Source of the DNA: Bacteroidales bacterium
GTDB lineage: Bacteria; Bacteroidota; Bacteroidia; Bacteroidales; Muribaculaceae
Direction: 5' to 3'
Length of the DNA stretch: 25,231 bases
NCBI GenBank assembly: GCA_004557825.1
Contig: SFFL01000027.1
Location: 1-25,231 of the forward strand
Numbering within the stretch: position 1 is the first letter of the stretch; every line of letters starts with the position of its first letter. A program made the translations under genes and the position numbers. Under the pieces are notes generated by a model. The model had not been told where the DNA came from and searched no databases. It worked only from the letters and a program-made list of their open reading frames with translations. Positions 19,133 through 25,231 of this stretch are shown in pieces.

Positions 19133-20422
19133 TTAATCCCGCAGGCAGCCTATGGGCACAACAAGAACACCGTCTTCCCGGCGATATGCAAACACACCTC
19201 CGGTCAGAACCATAAGAAATGATGGAGGTGGTGTCTTCGTGGAATCAATATTCGCAGCTAACTTCTTAAGGTGTTCAGCGCCCTCCTCGATTTCACGGCT
19301 TCCGAGTTTTACTTCTACTGCCGCCCATCGGCCATCATCAAGGGTTATTATTAAATCGGCCTCAAGGCCGCTGTTGTCGTGGTAATGCCTGATTGACCCG
19401 AGAAGAGTTTCAGAATAAACTCTCAGATCACGAGCGCAAAGCGATTCGAAAAGGAATCCGTAATAATTGAAATCTTCAAGGATGGTATGCGGACTCGCTC
19501 CGATTGCAGCCACCGCCAGCGAGGGGTCTACAAATTGGCGCTTATCCGATGTGCGTATGCCTGTTTTTAACCGAAGTGATGATTGCCAGGCTTTGATGTC
19601 TTCAATAATGAAAAGTTTGCGCAAGGCTCGGAGATACACTTCCAGAGTCTTGTCGGAGATTGAGGAATCATTGGCTCTGACATCCCCCCTTATTGTCCGG
19701 TCAGTAGTCATCGTGGATATATTGCGTGCCAATGATTTCAATATACTTCTCACCCTGTCGGGATCTTTCTGCGACTTGTCTACAACAGAAGCATCTCTTT
19801 CACAAACGGCTTCGATATAATTCTTGGCAACTTCCAATGAATCTTCCTTGTCGAGATGAAGTGCCGCAGGCCATCCGCCACGGCAGATAACATAGGCGAG
19901 GTCTTCTATCGAGAGTGAACTTATAGATTTTATGTCGGTAATCCCGTCAAACAGTCCTTTAAGCGAAACTTCTCCGTTAGATTCTCCGGATTCAAATAGG
20001 CTCATCGGTCGCATTCTTAGGCGCGAGATACGGCTGGTGCCGGTATGTTGCATCTTTTCATCAGGCAGCATATCGTTTTCTTTGTCCACAACTACGCTGC
20101 CTGTGAGTATATATTGCCCCTTCTTAGGGTCTCTATCAACCGCAAACCTGACTGCATCCCACAAGACTGTAGCTGTCTGCCATTCATCTATAAGGCGAGG
20201 TTTGTCTCCACGCAATAGAAAAGACGGTTCCGTCTGAGCCATCTTTAAATAAGATGCGCGTTTGTCGGGGTCCTGCAAATATATCACGCTGTTTGAAGCT
20301 TTCAGCGCTGTCCAGGTTTTGCCGCACCATTTTGGGCCGGTTACAAGAACAGCTCCGCTTGTGCGTAGCTTTTTTTGTAATGTTTGGTCGGCAATTCTGG
20401 GGATATAGTCTTGAATTTCCAT
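19133..20422 (-). CDS. AAA ATPase with DUF4143 nuclease-like domain (ATPase A)
   Basis: This 429-residue protein has an AAA_14-type ATPase domain and a DUF4143 C-terminal half. Walker A is GPKWCGKT (29-36) and Walker B is RLIDEW with Asp79-Glu80. LTGS (sensor-like) follows near residue 107. The C-terminal part holds GLEADLIITLDDG...AAVEVKLG, a PD-(D/E)xK-like pattern (Asp, then Glu-x-Lys), so a nuclease fold is possible. The family is widespread in Bacteroidota and archaea with no agreed function. The second ATPase in this window is a clear paralogue over its whole length, sharing DEWQ, PMSL.ESGES.GE, CRGGWPA and LGSREIE.GA.HL. Upstream is a non-coding region of nearly 490 bp with two 23-bp arrays. 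The gene is poorer in GC than its flanks, a sign of transfer. Confidence 0.9.
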   Translation of the reverse strand: MEIQDYIPRIADQTLQKKLRTSGAVLVTGPKWCGKTWTALKASNSVIYLQDPDKRASYLKMAQTEPSFLLRGDKPRLIDEWQTATVLWDAVRFAVDRDPKKGQYILTGSVVVDKENDMLPDEKMQHTGTSRISRLRMRPMSLFESGESNGEVSLKGLFDGITDIKSISSLSIEDLAYVICRGGWPAALHLDKEDSLEVAKNYIEAVCERDASVVDKSQKDPDRVRSILKSLARNISTMTTDRTIRGDVRANDSSISDKTLEVYLRALRKLFIIEDIKAWQSSLRLKTGIRTSDKRQFVDPSLAVAAIGASPHTILEDFNYYGFLFESLCARDLRVYSETLLGSIRHYHDNSGLEADLIITLDDGRWAAVEVKLGSREIEEGAEHLKKLAANIDSTKTPPPSFLMVLTGGVFAYRREDGVLVVPIGCLRD

Positions 20423-20438
20423 AGTCCGAAATTTTGTG

Positions 20439-20470
20439 CAAAAAAAATTAATCCAGGGTTATTGCGCAAG
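20439..20470 (-). promoter_or_regulatory. Promoter of ATPase A, fused to array A1
   Basis: A CTTG -33 box (20467-20470) stands 20 nt from a TTTTTTTG -7 box (20439-20446). The -7 box is one base off TAnnTTTG. The first 23-bp unit begins at 20473, leaving 2 nt between -33 box and array. The same geometry is found at ATPase B, which raises confidence in both. Confidence 0.6.
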
Positions 20471-20472
20471 TA

Positions 20473-20564
20473 ATTCCGAACTTTTCTGCGATTTTATTCC
20501 GAACTTTCTGACCGTTTTATTCCGAACTTTTTGATGGTTTTATTCCGAATTTTTTTATCAAAAC
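20473..20564. repeat. 23-bp tandem array A1 (4 units), promoter-proximal
   Basis: Units start at 20473, 20496, 20519 and 20542, exactly 23 bp apart. Units 1-3 begin ATTCCGAACTTT and end TTTT, with 7 variable bases in between (TCTGCGA, CTGACCG, TTGATGG). Unit 4 keeps ATTCCGAA and then decays. Unit length is not a multiple of 3 and no frame is open, so the array is non-coding. Confidence 0.9.
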
Positions 20565-20685
20565 AATAACAGTCTTGGGAACGTTAATCTACTGCATTTT
20601 CCTTATACATCACGTTGTTGGCTGCTGTGTTTTTGCCTGAAAATCCAACGATTATGCACTGCCAAAGCAATGGCATAATCTATCA
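20565..20685. other. Spacer between arrays A1 and A2
   Basis: This 121-bp non-coding stretch contains one inverted repeat, GATTATGC (20650-20657) and GCATAATC (20673-20680), ending 5 nt before array A2. No reading frame is supported. Confidence 0.5.
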
Positions 20686-20754
20686 ATTCCGAGGATTGGC
20701 GGATTTTCATTCCGAGGATTGGCGGATTTTCATTCCGAGAGTTGGCGAAATTTT
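20686..20754. repeat. 23-bp tandem array A2 (3 units), distal
   Basis: Units start at 20686, 20709 and 20732. The first two are identical: ATTCCGAGGATT, then GGCGG, then ATTTTC. The third is diverged (ATTCCGAGAGTTGGCG). It shares the ATTCCG edge and the 23-bp period with A1 but has a different core. No promoter of the A1 type is seen at its lower edge. Confidence 0.9.
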
Positions 20755-20910
20755 GCCCTCAAAATCTCTTCCAATGTTCTACTAACTATTCTACCAATTT
20801 ACGCGGAGCTAAATTATCCTGCAGGCATATAATAATATGTGGCGGGATATGCGCGGGATGTGGCGTAGTGTTCACTGCATGCAATGACGTAGTGTCTGCT
20901 GCCTGCGATA

Positions 20911-21081
20911 TTATTGCTTGTTCTTTTTCTCGGCGGCCAGATAGTTTAACCCGGCTCCAAGGAAAGCGATTGACGAGCCGGCGAATCCAAGGCTTACCAC
21001 AAATGATAGCCCGGCGAAATATACGATAACGGCGCTAAGCAGCATTAGGCCTGCGGCAATGAAAAAAAGTCGTGATTTCAT
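20911..21081 (-). CDS. Small two-span membrane protein, 56 residues
   Basis: The ATG at 21081 opens a 56-codon frame ending TAA at 20911-20913. The product starts MKSRLFFIAAGLMLLS, has two hydrophobic segments (about 5-24 and 27-49, the second with GSS and GAG turns) and ends in the charged EKKNKQ. It has the composition of a real inner-membrane protein and no homologue I recognise. It lies between the two ATPase genes, 90 nt after ATPase B and about 156 nt before array A2. A TATATTTG box (21084-21091) lies only 2 nt before the ATG, too close to drive this start, so either transcription comes from ATPase B or the real start is Met13. Confidence 0.55.
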   Translation of the reverse strand: MKSRLFFIAAGLMLLSAVIVYFAGLSFVVSLGFAGSSIAFLGAGLNYLAAEKKNKQ

Positions 21082-21171
21082 TTCAAATATATCGAATTAA
21101 TGATTTGGCCATAAAGTTAAGAAAATCCTACGAAATAGAGAAAAGCCCGCTGGCGGAATGATGCAGGAATA

Positions 21172-22464
21172 TCACGGTTTGAGGGTGGCCAGCGGGATGA
21201 CTTTTACACCATCCGGACGAGTGTAGGCGATAGAACCTTCGGTGATTACCAACAATAAATCCGGCTCTCGAAGCTTCATCTGCTTTTCTTTTTCATTGTG
21301 TTTGCGAACCAATTCTCGAATTTCAAGCAGATGTTGTGCTCCCATTTCAATTTCCCGGCTACCGAGTTTGAATTCTATCAGAGCATATCGGCCGTCTTCA
21401 ATATGCAATACCGAATCAGCTTCCAGCCCATATCGGTCGTGATAATACGAAATGTCTCCATGAATCTGTTGAGTATAGCATCTTAAATCTCGTATAGCCA
21501 TACATTCAAATATAAAACCGAAAGTCTTTAGATCCACTTCAAGCGCTTCTGGTGACAGCCCTAAGGCAGCAATTGCAATTGAAGGATCTATCAATCCACG
21601 TTTTGGCGACCGACGAATAACAGTAGCTGACCTGACAGCAGGAGACCATGCTTCAATATCCTTAATGACGAACAGTCGATTAAGAGCTTTGACATAGTCA
21701 TCAAAAGTCTTGTCGGTGCAGCTTGCCTGCATTGCATTGACATCAGCTAATAACGAAGATTTTTTTGCCAAAGTAGATAAATTCCGGGCATACGAACGAA
21801 TTATGGCACGAGCAAGTGAGGGGTCTCTTTTCACGCCATCGACTTTTGTAATATCTGCTGCACAGACTCCATCGAGGTAATCCTTAGCAAGGCGTAATGC
21901 TGCTTTTGTTTTGCCAAATCGCAACGTTGCGGGCCATCCGCCACGACAAGCTGCGAAAATCAAATCATTGACTCCCATTTGAGACGAGATTCCGTCGATA
22001 TCCAGCTCCGGGTTGTCAAACAATTCATTTATGGAAATTTCTCCGGAAGACTCTCCGGATTCATATAGGCTCATAGGATACATCTTCATTCTTGCGATGC
22101 GTCCTGTTCCGCTGTGAAAAATCAACTTGTCTTCTATGGAATTGCTGCCTGTTAATATAAATTGACCAGGCTCGCCCCCTCTTTCATCAACAACGGTACG
22201 AACAGCGTCCCATATTACAGGTATATCTTGCCATTCATCAATTAATCGAGGAGTTGCACCTTTTAGAAGATTAGATGGTTTGGTGTGAGCGGTAGCCAGA
22301 TAGGCATCTCGCATATCCGGATCTTGAAGTTTGATTATACTATTTGCCTGTTGGGATGCAGTAGTTGTTTTGCCGCACCATTTTGGGCCTTCAATTAACA
22401 CTGCTCCCATTACCTCGAGGCGTTCCTTAAGGCATATATCTGCAATTCTTTGAATATACTCCAT
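21172..22464 (-). CDS. AAA ATPase with DUF4143 nuclease-like domain (ATPase B)
   Basis: This 430-residue paralogue of ATPase A has Walker A GPKWCGKT (26-33), Walker B LIDEW with Asp76-Glu77, and FILTGS near residue 109. The C-terminal half carries YGLEADSVLHIEDG...ALIEFKLGSREIE, again the Asp...Glu-x-Lys pattern of PD-(D/E)xK folds. All landmarks of the paralogue are conserved, so both copies look intact. ATP use is probable; nuclease action is only suggested. It has a near-consensus promoter, and five 23-bp units stand directly behind it. The gene is poorer in GC than the flanking kinase and transporter genes. Possible roles are defence, mobile-element maintenance or DNA handling, none shown by sequence. 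Confidence 0.9.
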   Translation of the reverse strand: MEYIQRIADICLKERLEVMGAVLIEGPKWCGKTTTASQQANSIIKLQDPDMRDAYLATAHTKPSNLLKGATPRLIDEWQDIPVIWDAVRTVVDERGGEPGQFILTGSNSIEDKLIFHSGTGRIARMKMYPMSLYESGESSGEISINELFDNPELDIDGISSQMGVNDLIFAACRGGWPATLRFGKTKAALRLAKDYLDGVCAADITKVDGVKRDPSLARAIIRSYARNLSTLAKKSSLLADVNAMQASCTDKTFDDYVKALNRLFVIKDIEAWSPAVRSATVIRRSPKRGLIDPSIAIAALGLSPEALEVDLKTFGFIFECMAIRDLRCYTQQIHGDISYYHDRYGLEADSVLHIEDGRYALIEFKLGSREIEMGAQHLLEIRELVRKHNEKEKQMKLREPDLLLVITEGSIAYTRPDGVKVIPLATLKP

Positions 22465-22487
22465 TCGGGCTCTTTTTAAGTTGTTTG

Positions 22488-22519
22488 CAAAATTACATAA
22501 AATGAATCACTTAACCAAA
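22488..22519 (-). promoter_or_regulatory. Promoter of ATPase B, fused to array B1
   Basis: TTTG (22516-22519) and TAATTTTG (22488-22495) are full -33 and -7 matches to the Bacteroidota consensus, separated by 20 nt. The start codon is 23 nt beyond the -7 box. Array B1 starts at 22522, 2 nt from the -33 box. Confidence 0.8.
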
Positions 22520-22521
22520 TT

Positions 22522-22636
22522 ATTCCGTAAATTTGAGGCAATTCATTCCGTAAATTTGAGGTAATTCATTCCGTAAATTTGAGGTAATTCATTCCGTAAA
22601 TTTGAGGTATTTCACTCCGTAAATTTGAGGTGATTT
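22522..22636. repeat. 23-bp tandem array B1 (5 units), promoter-proximal
   Basis: Units start at 22522, 22545, 22568, 22591 and 22614, all 23 bp apart. They begin ATTCCGTAAATTTGAGG (the last has ACTCCG) and end with a 6-base AATTC-like tail. A decayed sixth copy starts in phase at 22637 (ATTCTG). Confidence 0.95.
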
Positions 22637-22818
22637 ATTCTGCTGAAGACTCTGGGGATTTTACTCCGAAGGCTAAAGAATTTGGGAGTCAACATTTCCT
22701 TGGGAATGAAGCTAAGTTTATCTTTTGTTGTTGATAAAAAAAGATGTTTTTTTAGGCTTAAAATTCCGTCTGTAAATCTTAATAGCTAAAATACAGATAT
22801 TCGGAGTATTATGCAAGC
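22637..22818. other. Spacer between arrays B1 and B2 with decayed units
   Basis: This 182-bp non-coding, AT-rich stretch holds lone unit starts out of phase: ACTCCG at 22663, ATTCCG at 22763 and ATTCGG at 22799. A7/T7 inverted runs occur at about 22738-22754. A degraded promoter look-alike (CTTG 22814-22817, 20 nt, TATTTTAG 22786-22793) abuts B2. No frame is supported. Confidence 0.5.
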
Positions 22819-22956
22819 TCACTTGGAAGATTTGAGGCAAATCACTTGGAAGATTTGAGGCGATTCACTTGGAAGAATTGAGGCAAATCACTTGGAAGAT
22901 TTGAGGTGATTCACTTGGAAGATTTGAGGTGATTCACTTGGAAGATTTGAGGTGGG
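22819..22956. repeat. 23-bp tandem array B2 (6 units), distal
   Basis: Units start at 22819, 22842, 22865, 22888, 22911 and 22934. They read TCACTTGGAAGATTTGAGG followed by a 4-base tail (CAAA, CGAT or TGAT). The right half (ATTTGAGG) is the same as in B1; the left half (ACTTGG) replaces ATTCCG. The array ends 32 bp from the histidine kinase stop codon. Confidence 0.95.
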
Positions 22957-22988
22957 TTTAGCGGGGAAGCTGAATGGATAGGCCGGGT

Positions 22989-24389
22989 TTAGTGGGTGGC
23001 GGAGGCGACGGGGAGGGTGAAGGCGAAGTGGAGGCCGGTGGTGCTGGTGGCGGTGATGGTGCCACCGTGCACGGCTACGGCGTTGCGAACGATCGACAGG
23101 CCCAGGCCGGTGCCTCCGGTGGTGCGGCTGCGGCCGTCGTCTACGCGGTAGAAGCGCTCGAAAATGTGGGGCAGGTGCTCGGCGGGGATTCCCTTGCCAT
23201 TGTCCCAGAGCCGGAAATTGCCGTCGGAGTCGGCGGTGATGTGCAGCTCAGTGGCGCCGCTGTAGGCAATGGCGTTGTCGATAAGGTTCTGGAAGATAGA
23301 TGCCAGCAGATGGCGGTCGCCGCTGACGGTGAGCGGAGGCACTTCGGTGATGATGCGCATCGAGGTGCGGGGCTGAGCCTCCTCCACGATTTTCCCGATA
23401 AGCGCGGTGAGGTCGACGTCGCTGCGGTTTATCATACCGCTACCGTCCTCCATACGGGTGATTGTGGCCACATCTTTCAGCAGGTCGCTGAGCCGCTGAG
23501 CGTTCTGACGGATACGGTCGAGCAGTTCGCGCTTCTTCTCAGGCGAGATGTCGGGATGGTCGTCGAGCAGATCGAGCGAAAGGAGAATCGACGCCACGGG
23601 CGTTTTCAGTTCGTGGTTGATATTGTTGGTGAGCTGCTTTTTCAGGCGGGCCTTGTCCTGCTCCAGGCGCAGAGCCGAGCGGTGCTGCTGATCGCGCTGC
23701 GCATAAAGCCGCACGATGTTGGCGGCGATGCTTCCCAGCTCATCGTGCGGAAACGCGTATTCGCTGTAAATCTGCTCCCCTTTTCCGGCTCGTTCGGCAA
23801 AGAGGCTCAGTCGGCGGATGCTCACGGTGATACCGCGCGTGGCCAGTAGCCCCAGTACACTTATGGCTAAGGTGAGCGCCAGCATAATGCCGATGAAGGT
23901 GCGGTCTACGGCCAAAAATTCATACAGAGAGTGGGTGTAGGGGGCAGCCGAACGGATTACGGTACCGTCGTCGCCAAGCAGCGCGGAATAGAAATAGCTT
24001 ACGTCGCTCCCCTCCGACACACGCCCGATGGCGTAGCCATGGCCCAGACGTCGGGCGTCCTGAACCTCCGGCCGGTTGTTGTGGTTGGAGGAGAGCGATG
24101 GGGTGCGACTGTCGTAAATCACACGGCCATCCGAGGCTATGAGGGTGATGCGCAGACTGTCGGCCGGCTGACTTATACGCGCTACAATGTCGGCGATGGG
24201 TTCACCTCGGCGGAGATCGTCGAGCAGACGGGCATTGTGCATCTGCAGCCGCGCGTCCATCATATCGGTTTTATACTGCTTCTCGCGGTGATACTGAAAC
24301 ACCATAAACGCACCCGCCAGCAGCCAGCAGGTACCGAGCAGGATCAGTAGCATCCTGATCCGAAACGTAAGCCTATTCCTGCCAGCCAT
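22989..24389 (-). CDS. Two-component sensor histidine kinase
   Basis: This membrane kinase autophosphorylates on His and passes phosphate to the regulator encoded just upstream. I chose ATG 24389 (466 aa). A longer frame to 24464 would only lengthen the overlap with the regulator gene. Spans at about 13-32 and 164-184 enclose a periplasmic sensor region. A HAMP-like linker follows, then HisKA with His259 in NHELKTPVASI, then HATPase_c with the N box NLIDNAIAYSG, G1 DNGKGIP, F box FERFYRVDDG and G2 GGTGLGLSIV. The sensor part has no domain I can name, so the signal is unknown. It overlaps the regulator gene by 17 nt, so the two are coupled. Confidence 0.94.
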   Translation of the reverse strand: MAGRNRLTFRIRMLLILLGTCWLLAGAFMVFQYHREKQYKTDMMDARLQMHNARLLDDLRRGEPIADIVARISQPADSLRITLIASDGRVIYDSRTPSLSSNHNNRPEVQDARRLGHGYAIGRVSEGSDVSYFYSALLGDDGTVIRSAAPYTHSLYEFLAVDRTFIGIMLALTLAISVLGLLATRGITVSIRRLSLFAERAGKGEQIYSEYAFPHDELGSIAANIVRLYAQRDQQHRSALRLEQDKARLKKQLTNNINHELKTPVASILLSLDLLDDHPDISPEKKRELLDRIRQNAQRLSDLLKDVATITRMEDGSGMINRSDVDLTALIGKIVEEAQPRTSMRIITEVPPLTVSGDRHLLASIFQNLIDNAIAYSGATELHITADSDGNFRLWDNGKGIPAEHLPHIFERFYRVDDGRSRTTGGTGLGLSIVRNAVAVHGGTITATSTTGLHFAFTLPVASATH

Positions 24390-25047
24390 AACCGTAACCC
24401 GAACGTGATACAATACTTTTGCCGTATGGCGAGATTTTCGACCGGATGCGGGTGATATGCACATCCACCGTGCGGTCGGTCACCACCACATCGTCCGGCC
24501 AGATGCGCTCCATCAGCTCCTCGCGCGAGAAAATGCGCCCCGGATGTTCGAGCATCAGGGCGAGAATCTCAAATTCCTTTCTCGGCAGCTTCACATCGCG
24601 GTTGTCAACGCGGCAGCGAAGCGACTCGCGGTCGCACTCCACCCCTGCCTTTTGCGGCACATCCAGCGGCTTAACTCGGCGCAGCACAGCCTCGATACGC
24701 GCAATCACATTCTTCATCGAAAACGGCTTGGCAATGTAGTCGTCGGCGCCGAGCCGCAGCCCGGCCACCATATCATCGTCGGTGTCCTTGGCCGTGAGGA
24801 AAATCACCGGCAGCGACGCCGTGTCGGCCGACTGCTTCAGTCTCCGGGCCAACTCAAAGCCATCCATCCCCTCCATCATCACATCCAGCAGCAACAGGTC
24901 AAAACGGCTGCACTCCATCTGCAGCGCCTCCTCGGCGCTCCGGGCGCCCTCCGCCGCATACCCCTCCAGCGAGAGATATTCGCACAACCCCTCACGGATG
25001 CCATCCTCGTCATCCACTACCAGAATCTTTGCGTCGCGTTTATCCAT
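24373..25047 (-). CDS. OmpR/PhoB-type response regulator
   Basis: This 224-residue regulator has a receiver domain (about 6-120): acidic pocket Asp12-Asp13, phospho-acceptor Asp55 in LLLLDVMM, Thr in FLTAKD and Lys in YIAKPFS. The winged-helix DNA-binding domain (about 130-222) shows LPRKEFEILALMLEHPGR, then FSREELMERIW, then RTVDVHITRIRSKI, typical of OmpR. A well-placed AAGAAGG purine run lies 8 nt before the ATG. It precedes its kinase. Targets are not visible; the PUL is controlled by the ECF pair, so I see no reason to link the two. Confidence 0.95.
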   Translation of the reverse strand: MDKRDAKILVVDDEDGIREGLCEYLSLEGYAAEGARSAEEALQMECSRFDLLLLDVMMEGMDGFELARRLKQSADTASLPVIFLTAKDTDDDMVAGLRLGADDYIAKPFSMKNVIARIEAVLRRVKPLDVPQKAGVECDRESLRCRVDNRDVKLPRKEFEILALMLEHPGRIFSREELMERIWPDDVVVTDRTVDVHITRIRSKISPYGKSIVSRSGYGYGWQE

Positions 25048-25066
25048 AATTATTACCTTCTTGACG

Positions 25067-25074
25067 CAAAGATA
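25067..25074 (-). promoter_or_regulatory. Candidate -7 box for the two-component genes
   Basis: The minus strand reads TATCTTTGC, an exact TAnnTTTG match, 19 nt before the regulator ATG. A TTTG lies only 15 nt further upstream, shorter than the usual 19-21. The rest of the window (25075-25231) is AT-rich and I see no gene in it. Confidence 0.55.
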
Positions 25075-25231
25075 CTAATTTTTTGTTGACAAAATATTAA
25101 TTCTGCTCTGCAAGGTATATTAGGTGGTATTTAACCTAAAATCCGCAACTATCATCCAATACACGATTAAGGGTAGATTTATGAGTCGTTAGTAGCAGCT
25201 TTCAGTAAAAAGCAACAGCACAACATCAATA

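Noticed and set aside
20817..20909. CGTAGTGT direct repeats and CCTGCAGG palindrome after array A2 as a mobile element end
   Set aside because: The repeats are short and imperfect, and no partner end, target duplication or transposase is visible.
21110..21171. Intrinsic terminator after ATPase B
   Set aside because: The CCGC/GCGG arms leave a 2-nt loop, so a stable hairpin before the T-rich stretch is doubtful.
20473..22956. CRISPR array
   Set aside because: The units are contiguous at 23 bp without 30-40 bp unique spacers, and no cas gene is present.
22522..22956. Plasmid-type iterons and replication origin
   Set aside because: Direct repeats of this size would fit, but no Rep-like gene, DnaA box cluster or partition gene is nearby, and the neighbours are chromosomal. 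Kept only as an analogy.
24390..24464. Upstream extension of the histidine kinase
   Set aside because: It would overlap the regulator gene by about 90 nt and adds no kinase-like sequence; ATG 24389 gives a normal N-terminus just before the first membrane span.
25120..25139. Inverted repeat TTAGGT...ACCTAA as operator
   Set aside because: Only 6 bp per arm in AT-rich DNA, with no clear relation to a promoter.

Overview
The window reads as Bacteroidales chromosome, probably Muribaculaceae or a close relative. The basis is a SusC/SusD pair with a STN-domain SusC, an ECF sigma/FecR pair, promoter boxes of the Bacteroidota TAnnTTTG type, SGBP-like lipoproteins and a T9SS-tail-like protein. Most coding sequence is GC-rich. 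The stretch from about 19.1 to 22.97 kb is visibly poorer in GC. All seventeen genes I can support lie on the minus strand, so transcription runs from high to low coordinates. I see no rRNA, tRNA, transposase or CRISPR array.

Read in transcription order, positions 25047-22989 hold an OmpR-type response regulator and its histidine kinase as an overlapping pair. Positions 22965-19133 hold a low-GC island with two paralogous AAA/DUF4143 ATPases, a previously easy-to-miss 56-codon membrane protein between them, and four tandem-repeat arrays. Every array has a period of exactly 23 bp. At both ATPases the promoter-proximal array starts 2 nt upstream of the -33 box. This ATPase plus 23-bp-array unit is the best candidate for an undescribed system here. 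Next come a PiT phosphate transporter fused to a PhoU-like domain (19051-16766) and polynucleotide phosphorylase (16559-14271). Behind pnp are a 9-bp satellite and a strong hairpin.

Positions 14138-1 are a polysaccharide utilization locus: ECF sigma, FecR anti-sigma, SusC, SusD, a multi-domain surface glycan-binding protein (SGBP), a small T9SS-tail-like protein, a second protein with the SGBP repeat, GH16 endo-glucanase, GH3 beta-glucosidase and the start of a GH20 hexosaminidase. SusC through GH20 are packed with gaps or overlaps from -4 to about 73 nt, consistent with one operon. The expected logic is that glycan captured by SGBP and SusD is imported by SusC, whose STN domain signals through FecR to the ECF sigma factor. 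GH16, GH3 and GH20 then cut it down. GH16 plus GH3 points to beta-1,3-glucan; GH20 and the ECF/FecR switch would also fit a host glycan. The second SGBP-repeat gene is a compositional mosaic, AT-rich in its binding part and GC-rich at its 5' end.
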